Origin: Streptomyces sp. CB01249
GTDB taxonomy: Bacteria; Actinomycetota; Actinomycetes; Streptomycetales; Streptomycetaceae
Assembly: GCF_001905735.1 (NCBI RefSeq)
Contig: NZ_LISW01000001.1
Coordinates: forward strand, 740,603 to 804,602
DNA: 64,000 nt
Direction: 5' to 3'
The notes under the pieces: model-generated
Seen by the model: the letters and a program-made list of their open reading frames with translations, nothing else
The model's database searches: none
What the model was told of the DNA's origin: nothing
Shown: positions 17,001 through 23,940 of the stretch, in pieces
Position numbering within the stretch: the stretch's first letter is position 1
Layout: every line of letters begins with the position of its first letter
Position numbers and translations under genes: made by a program

Positions 17001-17251
17001 ACCACCCGGTTTGCTTCGAGCAGCAGGGCGGCGAGGATGACCTCCTGACGGCCCGGCGGCACCCGCAGCGGCCCCTCCTTGCCTCGCACCTGAAGCGGGC
17101 CCAGCAATTGGAAGGGTGGTCGCGCCGCGCCCGGGGCATCCTGGACCGTGTGCGTCGTACCCTCGGCCACCGAGACCCCCAGCTCGTAAGCGCGTTGATG
17201 CTCCGGGATCAACGTCCCCAAAGTTTTCACAACCCTCACGCATCTGTCCAT
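14036..17251 (-). CDS. AfsR-type SARP transcriptional regulator (OmpR-like DNA-binding, BTAD, NB-ARC, TPR)
   Basis: Large antibiotic regulatory protein of 1,071 residues, close to AfsR in size. Residues about 46-120 form the OmpR-like winged helix (PFQLLGPLQV...LRVPPGRQEVILAALLLEANRVVS). The BTAD runs to about 290 (LVGELQLLTHENPLRERLRGQL). A low-complexity Ala/Pro linker leads to NB-ARC with Walker A GKPGTGKST near residue 404 and Walker B LLVVLDD. The C-terminal third carries TPR-like repeats. The start is uncertain: several ATG/GTG/TTG codons lie in frame in the first 30 residues with weak ribosome sites. The location suggests control of the NRPS; AfsR orthology cannot be judged here. Confidence 0.93.
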   Translation of the reverse strand: MDRCVRVVKTLGTLIPEHQRAYELGVSVAEGTTHTVQDAPGAARPPFQLLGPLQVRGKEGPLRVPPGRQEVILAALLLEANRVVSTNYLVDLIWEDSPPETARTQVQICVSRLRKLLAGADSTVSISTRPPGYVLHVDTGDVDSLLFTGLVAMARRQRDDGESEKAVALLKSAVALWQGDSLTGLDSGPLANKARQLDEERLSAVELRMQLELELGRHDRLVGELQLLTHENPLRERLRGQLMCALYWSGRQAEALEAFRDGRRILDQELGLEPGRELRRLEAAILAGELPPPVRGQAPRSAGGSADPGESAVEAAAPRRPAVAIDRSEPGRADAERAAAPSAEPVSRAAAQDSPAAEPQPHDARPQQLPAATSDFVADDAQLAVLEKALTGGRERKAVGLAVITGKPGTGKSTLAVNLAHRLAETGFPDGQLYCDLRGTGTPATTSEVLGRFLRALGIPGQLIPDSLDERAEMYRTRLASRRLLVVLDDAASESQVQPLLPGSRDCAVLVTSRARLTALPGAHRVELDVLDEERALKLLSRIIGEERVEGEAASAEALVRTVGRLPLALRIVAARLAARPHWTLASMVHRLANERHRLDELAHGEMTMRASLSLTYNGLAPEDRGLLRLLSMARTPTLPGWLAGALLDDDRPVPSDLLEPLVDMQMLDVVGVERTGGYRYQFHEIIRVYAREQLAAQDAPELRRDALVRMAGGWMYLAQEAHRKVYGGDFTVLHGDAPRWAPPPSCTSDLLADPLAWFDAEQGALCGMVEHAADEGLHDVSWNLATTLVTLFEVRGHYDLWEQTHVRALAAVRKAGNLRGTAAVRASLGSLYMSRNEFDMARQALSSALDVFQALDEPQGEALCRRDMALIARTNGDDDTALDLYGRSLADFDRAGDVVGRAIVLTQSAHIRMRRGDVDVAQAQLDEALEIYDGVGYLGGRARTLRRVGQLLLERGELDLAVLTFTEVLELCRDSGDVIGEGHLLRDLGQAFVLMGRPDRARYFFDRAVAAREQIMDFGGGALARLDLARLLGEEEPGRSRELLAPAVEVFTSRGMKRELAETRRLLGAG

Positions 17252-17280
17252 CCTGCATGCCCAGCGTGACCGGCCCGCGA

Positions 17281-17298
17281 ATAGCGGCGCGATAGGCG
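17281..17298 (+). promoter_or_regulatory. Candidate SARP operator (11-bp-spaced direct repeat)
   Basis: AATAGCG and GATAGGC begin 11 bp apart, matching the pair at 13732-13749 in sequence and spacing. The site lies between the divergent SARP gene (start 30 bp to the left) and the SnoaL-like gene (start 52 bp to the right). It could serve autoregulation and activation of the neighbour; function is inferred. Confidence 0.5.
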
Positions 17299-17349
17299 GG
17301 GGTTGGTGCGGCCCGGAAGAGTACCGGGCGAAGGAGAAAGGAGACGTCC

Positions 17350-17748
17350 ATGCACGCCGACGCCTGGACGAGCAGCGCCCCCTACACCGGGGGCGATCTG
17401 GTCACCGCCGCGGGAACCGATCACGTCCGTCTCGTCTACGAGTACCTGGACGCCGGAGACCTCGACGCGTGTGCCTCCCTGCTGCACGACCACATCGCTC
17501 TGGAGCTGCCCGGCGCCCCGACGGCCCACGGCCGGACCGCGTTCCTGCACGCCCACCGCAACCACCCGGGGGCACCCGCCCGCCACGAGATCGACCAGGT
17601 CGTCGCCCACTCCCGGAGTGTGGTGGCGGCGGGGCGCCGCCTCGGCACGGGCGCCGATGACGCGGGTGTGCGCTTCGTGGACGTCTTCCGCATCGCTGAG
17701 GACGGCATGGTGGAGTCCTGCACCCGCTACTACCACGCGGTGCCCTGA
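17350..17748 (+). CDS. SnoaL-like / NTF2-fold protein
   Basis: 132-residue protein with the NTF2-like pattern: an N-terminal helix (HVRLVYEYLDAGDLDACASLLHDHIALELPG), a short HGRTAFLHAHR loop, then beta strands ending in VRFVDVFRIAEDGMVESCTRYYH. Such folds act as polyketide cyclases, small hydrolases or binding proteins; no catalytic residues can be assigned. GGAGAAAGGAG lies upstream of the ATG. It is divergent from the SARP with a shared ATAG repeat region and overlaps the AraC gene tail to tail by 19 bp. Confidence 0.75.
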   Translation: MHADAWTSSAPYTGGDLVTAAGTDHVRLVYEYLDAGDLDACASLLHDHIALELPGAPTAHGRTAFLHAHRNHPGAPARHEIDQVVAHSRSVVAAGRRLGTGADDAGVRFVDVFRIAEDGMVESCTRYYHAVP

Positions 17749-18731
17749 CCGGCCCCGTCCGCCGGGCGCAGGGCGGCCGCACGGTAGTCGCGCGGAGCCA
17801 TCCCGTACGCCGTCCGGAAGGCCCGGCTGAACACGGTCGCGTCGGTGAACCCCCACCGGGCGGCGACGGCCTGGATGGGCTGCCGGCGCAGCTCGGGGCG
17901 GGCCAGGTCCGCGCGGCAGCCGTCGAGCCGGCGGCGGCGGATCGTCGCGGCGACGCTCTCGGGCTGGTCCCGGAAGAGCGCGTGCAGGCTCCGCAGCGAC
18001 AGGTGGTGGCGGGCGGCGATGAGGCTCGGGGACAGCCCGGGGTCGCCGATGTGATGGTCGATGAAGGCGCTGACCCGCCGCAGCAGCACATGCGCCCGCA
18101 GCTCGGCGGGCGCCTCCACCGGGAACGACCCGATGCGGTCGGCCAGGCAGGACGCGGCCATGTCCACGGCCATCTCGCCCAGCACGCCCAGCTGCTGGGG
18201 TGAGCAGTCGGCCCCCGTTGCGGCGAGGTTCGTCAGGAAACCGGCCAGCATCGCGCCCATCCCCGTATCGCCCGGGACACTCCGCGCGAGGATCCGGTCC
18301 ACCCGCTGCGAGGGCAACGGCATCCGGGCCTTCGGTATCTGGAGGACGATGACCTCGACGTCCCGCCCGTCCGTCCCCGACCCGGACTCGTACGGACGCG
18401 AGGTGTCCCACAACGCCATCCCGCCGACGCCGAGTTCGGCCTCACCGCCCTGCTGCGCGAACCAGGCCGAGCCACTGGTCACCAGCGCCAGCTGGTACTG
18501 CTCCGGATCACCCTGCCGGATCAGCGCCGGGGTCCTGCGCGACCGCAGCGGACCGTAGCCGAACCGCGCCAGCTGTACGGTCCCGAGACCGAGCATCCCG
18601 CCCCGCGCGTCGAAGCTGTCCGGGTCCGCGGCGCGGAACTCCGTGGGGAGCAGGACGTCGGACACCACCTGCTCGAACCACTCGAACCGGTTGTCCGGCG
18701 CCATCTCGGCCGCCGCCATCTCCTGCCACAC
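17730..18731 (-). CDS. AraC-family transcriptional regulator
   Basis: 333-residue regulator. The N-terminal about 220 residues form an AraC-binding-like sensory domain (LGLGTVQLARFGYGPLRSRRTPALIRQGDPEQYQL...). The C-terminal 100 residues hold two helix-turn-helix motifs, including HLSLRSLHALFRDQPESVAATIRRRRLDGCRADL and the family signature AARWGFTDATVFSRAFRTAYGMAPRDYR. A GTG start is preferred because GAGGGGGG lies 9 bp upstream. Targets are unknown. Confidence 0.88.
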   Translation of the reverse strand: MWQEMAAAEMAPDNRFEWFEQVVSDVLLPTEFRAADPDSFDARGGMLGLGTVQLARFGYGPLRSRRTPALIRQGDPEQYQLALVTSGSAWFAQQGGEAELGVGGMALWDTSRPYESGSGTDGRDVEVIVLQIPKARMPLPSQRVDRILARSVPGDTGMGAMLAGFLTNLAATGADCSPQQLGVLGEMAVDMAASCLADRIGSFPVEAPAELRAHVLLRRVSAFIDHHIGDPGLSPSLIAARHHLSLRSLHALFRDQPESVAATIRRRRLDGCRADLARPELRRQPIQAVAARWGFTDATVFSRAFRTAYGMAPRDYRAAALRPADGAGQGTAW

Positions 18732-18845
18732 CGTCGGGCACCCCCCTCACGCCTGATCAGCCGCCGGACAGGTCAGGTTCCGGCCAGGTGCAGTCTGATG
18801 GATCGGCCAAGATCGCGACAAGCGTTGTCCGCGGCCGGTCGCGGG

Positions 18846-20075
18846 TCAGGACGCGGCGGACCCGGCCGGGCCCTCCGGCGAACGCAGCACCAGGAGCGTG
18901 ATCTCGCTGGGGGCGAAGACACGGAACGGCGGGCCCCAGAACCCGGTGCCCCGGCTGGTGTACAGCTGGGTGCGGTCGCCGTGGCGGCTCAGCCCGGCGA
19001 CGGCCGGCTGGTCGAGGCGGACCAGGTAGTGGAACGGCCAGATCTGGCCGCCGTGGGTGTGGCCCGACAGCTGGAGGTCGACGCCGCCCTCGGCGGCCCG
19101 GTCGATGAACTTCGGCTGGTGCGCCAGGAGCAGCACCGGAAGATCCGGGTCGGCGCCGTCCAGCGCCCCGGCGAGGTGCGCGCGGTGACCGGCCAGACCG
19201 GAGGACTCGGCGGTGACATCGTCCACCCCCGCCACCACGAGGGTGTCGCCGCCGCGTTCGAGCAGCACATGGCGGTTGCGCAGCGGCTGCCAGCCCAGCT
19301 CGTCCATCAGGTCCACCCAGCCCTGCGCCTCGCTGTAGTACTCGTGGTTGCCGGTGACGTAGACGCGGGCGTGGGCGGCGCGCACCGTGCCGAGCGGGGC
19401 GGCCTGGGCACGGCGGCGCTCCGCGGTGCCGTCCGCGATGTCACCGGTGTGGCAGACCAGGTCCGCCTCCAGCGCGTTGACCTCCTCGCAGACCCGCTCC
19501 GACCAGCGGGCCCGGTCCAGCGGCCCGTAGTGCGTGTCGGTGATGAGGGCGACCCGGGTGCCGTCCAGGCCCGGCCCCAGGCGCGGCAGTCGGACTTCGA
19601 CCCGGCGCACCCTCGGCACCCGGCGCGCTTCGGCGTACCCCCAGGCGAGCAGGGCGGCGGCGGCCCCGAGCACCGACCAGGTGACGATCCTGGCCCGGTC
19701 CTGCCCGTCGCCGGTTCCGGCCAGGGTCAGGGCGAGCCGGAGCAGGACGCCGAGCAGCACGGACCAGGTGAACAGCACCCAGATGGAGCCGAGCATGCTG
19801 TCCCCGAGGATCGCCGCCCGGTCCTGCTGCCGCTTGCCGTGGCCCCGCATCATCGCGACGGGCATGGTGACGAGGCCGAGCGCGAACAGGCAGGTGCCGG
19901 CCACGGTGACGGGGAGCGGCCAGTGCTGCCCGGTGTACAGCAGTACCCAGCACGGGACGGCCCACAGCAGGACCGGGGCGACCAGGGGGACGTAACGCAT
20001 GAGGCGCCGCACCCGGCTCGGTGGCGCCGCTGCCGCCCCGCCGTCCGCGGACCGGGCCTCGCTGGTGTCGGTCAC
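18846..20075 (-). CDS. Membrane-anchored metallophosphoesterase (YkuE/YaeI-like)
   Basis: 409-residue phosphoesterase. After a short charged N-terminus there are about four membrane segments (residues 30-175). The calcineurin-like domain follows with ITDTHYGP, CHTGDIADG, VTGNHEYY, LLAHQPKF and LSGHTHGGQIWP, which are the metal-binding blocks. Relatives of this architecture act on phospholipid or nucleotide phosphodiesters; the substrate here is unknown. The frame is open further upstream, but the GTG is chosen because GAGGAGGAAAC precedes it directly. Confidence 0.88.
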   Translation of the reverse strand: MTDTSEARSADGGAAAAPPSRVRRLMRYVPLVAPVLLWAVPCWVLLYTGQHWPLPVTVAGTCLFALGLVTMPVAMMRGHGKRQQDRAAILGDSMLGSIWVLFTWSVLLGVLLRLALTLAGTGDGQDRARIVTWSVLGAAAALLAWGYAEARRVPRVRRVEVRLPRLGPGLDGTRVALITDTHYGPLDRARWSERVCEEVNALEADLVCHTGDIADGTAERRRAQAAPLGTVRAAHARVYVTGNHEYYSEAQGWVDLMDELGWQPLRNRHVLLERGGDTLVVAGVDDVTAESSGLAGHRAHLAGALDGADPDLPVLLLAHQPKFIDRAAEGGVDLQLSGHTHGGQIWPFHYLVRLDQPAVAGLSRHGDRTQLYTSRGTGFWGPPFRVFAPSEITLLVLRSPEGPAGSAAS

Positions 20076-20170
20076 GTTTCCTCCTCGGACGGCCGGAATG
20101 CCGCCCGGCACTGTACCCGGTCGCCCCCGAGGTCCCGGAGACGGCCACCGCAGGACCGGTGGCCGGAGGG

Positions 20171-20638
20171 TCAGCCGGTCCCGGCGGCGATCCAGGCGTC
20201 GAGCTGTTCGCGGGTGGTGGTGGGGTCCGCGATCAGCCCGGCCAGTTCGTCGTCGGCGTGATGGCGGGTCGAGACCGCAGGGCAGCGCCGGCACGCCTCG
20301 ACGCCGCTCTGCGTCCACCACTGGCACTTCGTCCGCAGGTGGCAGCGCGGCACGGCCGCCTCGACCACCCTGGGCGCGGCGGCGACCACCCGCTCCACGA
20401 GGGCGCAGTCGTCGCCGCGGCGGTTGGCGCAGCCACTGACGCAGTGCGAGGCGAACCGCAGGATGCGCCGGGGGTCGATGCCCTCGGGCACGTCGCCCAG
20501 CACCTCGGAGGCGGGCACCGGGTCGGCCAGATAGGCGACGCGGCCGCCCTGCCCGGACCGCACACCCAGGACGACCGCCTCGGGCGCATGCGCGTCACCG
20601 CTGGGACACCAGCTCGTCGGAGACTTGTCCTTGTCCAC
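20171..20638 (-). CDS. Cysteine-rich protein of unknown function, 155 aa
   Basis: I do not recognise the family. The protein has eight cysteines: one in SWCPSG near the N-terminus, three in CVSGCANRRGDDC, and four in CHLRTKC...ACRRC. This spacing suggests an iron-sulfur or zinc site. There is no signal peptide. It follows the small secreted peptide gene by 19 bp on the same strand, so both are probably one transcript. Confidence 0.7.
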   Translation of the reverse strand: MDKDKSPTSWCPSGDAHAPEAVVLGVRSGQGGRVAYLADPVPASEVLGDVPEGIDPRRILRFASHCVSGCANRRGDDCALVERVVAAAPRVVEAAVPRCHLRTKCQWWTQSGVEACRRCPAVSTRHHADDELAGLIADPTTTREQLDAWIAAGTG

Positions 20639-20657
20639 GGTCCTCGGCCCCTTCGCG

Positions 20658-20897
20658 TCAGCAGGCGGCCCGGGCGGCCGCGCCGTTCTGGGTGATGTAG
20701 CCGGTCGGGTTGATGTCCAGGGCGGCGCCGGACTCCTGCTCGGCGGCCTGCTGGATGCCCGCCTTCAGCTGCTCCAGCGAGGTGACGCGTTCGACGGGGG
20801 CGGCGGTGGCGGTGGCCGACCCCGCCACCAGGACACCGGCGGCGACGAGGGCCACGGCGGCGGAGGCCGCCGCCGTACGGGACGAGTTCTTCTTCAT
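20658..20897 (-). CDS. Small secreted peptide with C-terminal cysteine, 79 aa
   Basis: The ATG of MKKNSSRTAAA is chosen because AAGGGAG lies 5 bp upstream; an upstream in-frame ATG has no such site. A Lys-rich N-terminus, an Ala/Val core and SATATAAP form a type I signal peptide of about 32 residues. The predicted mature part is about 47 residues, with one Cys as its very last residue. It is the first gene of a pair with the cysteine-rich protein. No family is recognised; precursor peptide or envelope factor are both possible. Confidence 0.7.
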   Translation of the reverse strand: MKKNSSRTAAASAAVALVAAGVLVAGSATATAAPVERVTSLEQLKAGIQQAAEQESGAALDINPTGYITQNGAAARAAC

Positions 20898-21023
20898 GGG
20901 GACTCCCTTTGCTGCGGACACGGTCCGGCCGCCCGGACGGGCGGCCGCTCACCTGTGCGGCACGCTAGGGTCCGGACCGCGCGCCGGGCGGCAGTCGCCG
21001 CGGCGGTCGACCGGCAGTCCGTC

Positions 21024-21212
21024 CTAGGGGAGCGCGACGGTGCGGCGGGGCGCGGCGGTCAGGCGGAGGCCGACCTCGATCAGGGTCCACCCGAGGACGG
21101 TGCGCAGGGGCCGGGGGGCCCGGGCGGAACGGGCGAGGCGGTACTCCTCTGCCTCGGCGTGGAGTTCGGCGGCGCGGAGCTGGTGCAGGGCGAGGTGGGC
21201 GTGCGCGTGCAT
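21024..21212 (-). CDS. Small hypothetical protein, 62 aa
   Basis: The start MHAHAHLALHQL follows AAAGGAG, which overlaps the stop codon of the upstream ArsR gene; the gap is 13 bp, so the two are co-translated. The product has a charged helix (ELHAEAEEYRLARSARA) and a mildly hydrophobic C-terminal stretch (TVLGWTLIEVGLRLTAA) that may associate with the membrane. Function unknown. Confidence 0.65.
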   Translation of the reverse strand: MHAHAHLALHQLRAAELHAEAEEYRLARSARAPRPLRTVLGWTLIEVGLRLTAAPRRTVALP

Positions 21213-21225
21213 GGGTGGTTCTCCT

Positions 21226-21828
21226 TTACTCGGTGGTGAGGGGGAACGCATGGGTGTGGACGCGTACGCGGGCGCTGTCGCCCTCGTCCTCGTCGGTGAT
21301 CAGGTCGCGGTACTCGTTGAGGAGCGCGTGCATCTTCTCGATGAGCTCTCCGGCGAGCGTGGGCGTCAGCCGCAGGGTCGCGCTGCTCATGTCCCAGGTG
21401 CGGTTCCACTCCTCGGGCCAGTTGGTGCGTTCGCCGAGCCAGGACGACAGGTCCCGGGCCTGGGTGAGCGCGACCTCCTGCAGATACATCTCGGCGGCAC
21501 CGCGCACCTCCGGGCTGGAGTGGTTGAGCAGCGAGTCGTCGAACCGCAGCCCCTGGCTCGCCGCCTGCCACCAGCGCTCCCGCCCCTTGCCGTGCTCGGG
21601 GGCGTCCGTGATGAAGCCGTGCGCCGCGAGCTGCCGCAGGTGGTAGCTGGTGGACCCGCTCGACTCACCCAGTTTCGCGGCGAGCTGGGAAGCGGTGGCC
21701 GGCCCGTCGAAGCGCAGGGTGTCCAGCAGCTGCATGCGCAGCGGATGGGCGAGCCCCCGCAGCGAGCGGGCGTCGAGATTGCGGATCAGTCCGTCGGGCT
21801 GTTCTTCCATGGCCTCAACGTTAGCCAT
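21226..21828 (-). CDS. ArsR-type winged-helix transcriptional regulator
   Basis: About 200-residue regulator. The N-terminal winged helix-turn-helix reads LRGLAHPLRMQLLDTLRFDGPATASQLAAKLGESSGSTSYHLRQLAAHGFI, typical of ArsR-fold repressors with a SMARC-type effector-free C-terminal helical domain. No metal-binding cysteine motif is seen. The start could be this ATG, the ATG six codons later (MEEQPDGL), or a TTG upstream. Dyad-symmetric sites sit over its own start, which suggests autoregulation. Confidence 0.88.
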   Translation of the reverse strand: MANVEAMEEQPDGLIRNLDARSLRGLAHPLRMQLLDTLRFDGPATASQLAAKLGESSGSTSYHLRQLAAHGFITDAPEHGKGRERWWQAASQGLRFDDSLLNHSSPEVRGAAEMYLQEVALTQARDLSSWLGERTNWPEEWNRTWDMSSATLRLTPTLAGELIEKMHALLNEYRDLITDEDEGDSARVRVHTHAFPLTTE

Positions 21829-21874
21829 GCAAAGACTCGGTTGCAAGGACTTCTTTGCAACTAATCCTTTGCAT
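21827..21874. promoter_or_regulatory. Symmetric operator with four TTTGCA half-sites
   Basis: ATGCAAAG (21827) and TTGCAAGG (21841) are 14 bp apart; CTTTGCAA (21853) and CTTTGCAT (21867) are also 14 bp apart on the opposite face. The whole is a dyad centred near 21850, between the ArsR gene and pcaL. AT content is much higher than its surroundings. It is a likely binding site for the ArsR protein. Confidence 0.65.
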
Positions 21875-21942
21875 CGATTTCTTTGGACCCCGGCGAGAAC
21901 CCGCCCATGGGCACTGCCCTGCTACGTGAGAGGGTCGAGGGC

Positions 21943-23220
21943 GTGAGTGAGACACCACCGAACACCCTGCAATACCGCTTCGACGGCCCCGAGGACGCGC
22001 CGGTCCTGGTCATCGGGCCCTCACTCGGCACCACCTGGCACATGTGGGACCGCCAGATACCCGAGCTCGTCCGGCACTGGAGAGTCTTCCGGTACGACCT
22101 CCCCGGTCACGGCGGCGCCCCCGCCCGGCCCGCGACCGCCGTGGCGGAGCTGGGGGACCGGCTCCTCGCGACGCTCGACGGGGTCGGGGTCCAGCGCTTC
22201 GGGTACGTGGGGTGCTCCATCGGCGGGGCGATCGGCGCGGACCTGGCGCTGCGGCACCCGCACCGGGTGGCCGCGCTCGCCCTGGTGGCGTCCTCCGCCC
22301 GGTTCGGCAGCGCCGACGAGTTCCGGCAGCGCGGCGTCATCGTGCGTACGAACGGCCTGGAGCCCATGGCGCGCACCGCGCCCGAGCGCTGGTTCACGCC
22401 CGCCTTCGCCGCGGCGCAGCCCGCCATCGTGGAGTGGGCCGTCCAGATGGTGCGGACCACCGACCCTGGGTGCTACATCGCCGCCTGCGAGGCCCTGGCC
22501 GCCTTCGACGTCCGTACGGAACTGAGCCGCATCCCCGTCCCCACCCTCGTCGTGGTCGGGGCGGAGGACCGGGTGACCGGGCCCGGCGACGCGCGCACCC
22601 TGGTCGCGGGGATACCGGACGCCCGGCTCGCGCTGGTGCCCGCGGCCTCGCACCTGGCGCCCGTCGAGCAGCCCGGGGCGGTCACCGACCTCCTGCTCAC
22701 CCACTTCTCCACCGCCTGGCAGGACACCCAGGCGGCCATCCCGATGCCCGACTCCGTGCCCCGGCTCTCCGCCCCCGTCCAGCCCCTCGCGGAGATCGCC
22801 CCCGCAGGGCCGGCCCCCGAGGCGGCGGCCGGCGGGCGGCCCGACCCGTACGCGCCGGGCATGCGGCTGCGGCGCGAGGTGCTGGGCGACGCCCAGGTGG
22901 ACGGGGTCCTGGCCGCCACCGACGACTTCACCGAGGACTTCCAGGAGCTGGTCACCCGGTACGCCTGGGGCGAGGTGTGGAGCAGGGAAGGGCTGGACCG
23001 GCGCACCCGCTCCACCGTCACGCTCACCGCGCTCGTCGCCTCCGGGCGGATGGAGAGCCTGGCCGCGCACACCAGGGCCGCCCTGCGCAACGGACTCACG
23101 CCCACCGAGATCCGGGAGGTGCTGATGCAGACGGCCGTGTACTGCGGGGTCCCGGCCGCGAGCGCCGCCTTCACGATCGCGCAGTCGGTGATTCGGGCGG
23201 AAACGACCCCGCCCGCGTAG
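21943..23220 (+). CDS. pcaL: Fused 3-oxoadipate enol-lactonase / 4-carboxymuconolactone decarboxylase
   Basis: PcaL-type fusion of about 425 residues catalysing two consecutive steps of the protocatechuate branch. Residues about 1-250 are an alpha/beta hydrolase: nucleophile elbow GCSIGG, acid in VVVGAEDRVTG and histidine in AASHLAPVEQP. Residues about 305-425 are the CMD domain (MRLRREVLGDAQVD...GEVWSREGLDRRTRSTVTLTAL...VYCGVPAASAAF). The GTG is chosen because GAGAGGG lies 8 bp upstream; the frame is open to 21883. It is divergent from the ArsR gene. No other pca genes are adjacent. Confidence 0.9.
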   Translation: MSETPPNTLQYRFDGPEDAPVLVIGPSLGTTWHMWDRQIPELVRHWRVFRYDLPGHGGAPARPATAVAELGDRLLATLDGVGVQRFGYVGCSIGGAIGADLALRHPHRVAALALVASSARFGSADEFRQRGVIVRTNGLEPMARTAPERWFTPAFAAAQPAIVEWAVQMVRTTDPGCYIAACEALAAFDVRTELSRIPVPTLVVVGAEDRVTGPGDARTLVAGIPDARLALVPAASHLAPVEQPGAVTDLLLTHFSTAWQDTQAAIPMPDSVPRLSAPVQPLAEIAPAGPAPEAAAGGRPDPYAPGMRLRREVLGDAQVDGVLAATDDFTEDFQELVTRYAWGEVWSREGLDRRTRSTVTLTALVASGRMESLAAHTRAALRNGLTPTEIREVLMQTAVYCGVPAASAAFTIAQSVIRAETTPPA

Positions 23221-23232
23221 CAGGATGGACCT

Positions 23233-23892
23233 ATGAGCAGCCACCCCGGGAACACCGCGCCGACCCTGACCAAGCAGTCGCACTCCTGCATCCGCCTGGA
23301 GAAGGACGGGCGCACGCTCGTCATCGACCCGGGCGGCTTCTCGGAGGGCGACGCGGCGATCGGCGCCGAGGCGATCCTCGTGACGCACGAGCACCCCGAC
23401 CACTTCGACGAGGGGCGCATCAGGGCCGGTCTCGAAGCCGACCCGGAGGCCCGGGTCTGGACCCTGCGCAGCGTCGCGGAGCGGCTGAGCGCGGCCTTCC
23501 CGGGGCGCGTCCACACGGTCGGCCACGGCGACACCTTCTCGGCCGCCGGGTTCGACATCGAGGTGCACGGCGAGCTGCACGCGGTGATCCATCCGGACAT
23601 CCCGCGCGTCACCAACATCGGCTTCCTGGCCGACGGACAGGTCTTCCACCCCGGCGACGCGCTGACGGTCCCCGGCCGGGCCGTCGACACACTCCTGCTG
23701 CCCGTGATGGCCCCGTGGAACAAGATCTCCGAGGTCATCGACTACGTGCGCGAGGTGAAGCCGCGCCGCGCGATCGACATCCACGACGCACTCCTGACCG
23801 ACCTGGCCCGGCCGATCTACGACCGGCAGATCGGCGAGCTGGGCGGCTCCGACCACGGCCGGATGGCGCCGGGCGACTCGACGGGCCTGTGA
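23233..23892 (+). CDS. MBL-fold metal-dependent hydrolase (UlaG-like)
   Basis: 219-residue metallo-beta-lactamase-fold protein. It has the metal motif THEHPDHFD, HSCIRLEKDGRTLVIDPGG at the start and FHPGDALTVP further on, as in UlaG-like lactonases and related phosphodiesterases. Substrate is unknown. It starts 12 bp after pcaL, so the two are likely one transcript. Confidence 0.85.
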   Translation: MSSHPGNTAPTLTKQSHSCIRLEKDGRTLVIDPGGFSEGDAAIGAEAILVTHEHPDHFDEGRIRAGLEADPEARVWTLRSVAERLSAAFPGRVHTVGHGDTFSAAGFDIEVHGELHAVIHPDIPRVTNIGFLADGQVFHPGDALTVPGRAVDTLLLPVMAPWNKISEVIDYVREVKPRRAIDIHDALLTDLARPIYDRQIGELGGSDHGRMAPGDSTGL

Positions 23893-23940
23893 CGGCCGCC
23901 GCCCCGGCGGCTGTCAGTGGCAGGCGTTAGGTTTACGTAC

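Noticed and set aside
14300-17269. 989-codon plus-strand frame opposite the SARP gene
   Set aside because: Composition is repetitive Arg/Gln/Pro without motifs; the minus strand encodes clear BTAD, NB-ARC and TPR regions.
22021-23856. 611-codon minus-strand frame across pcaL and the MBL gene
   Set aside because: Antisense shadow; both plus-strand genes have complete active-site motifs and ribosome sites.
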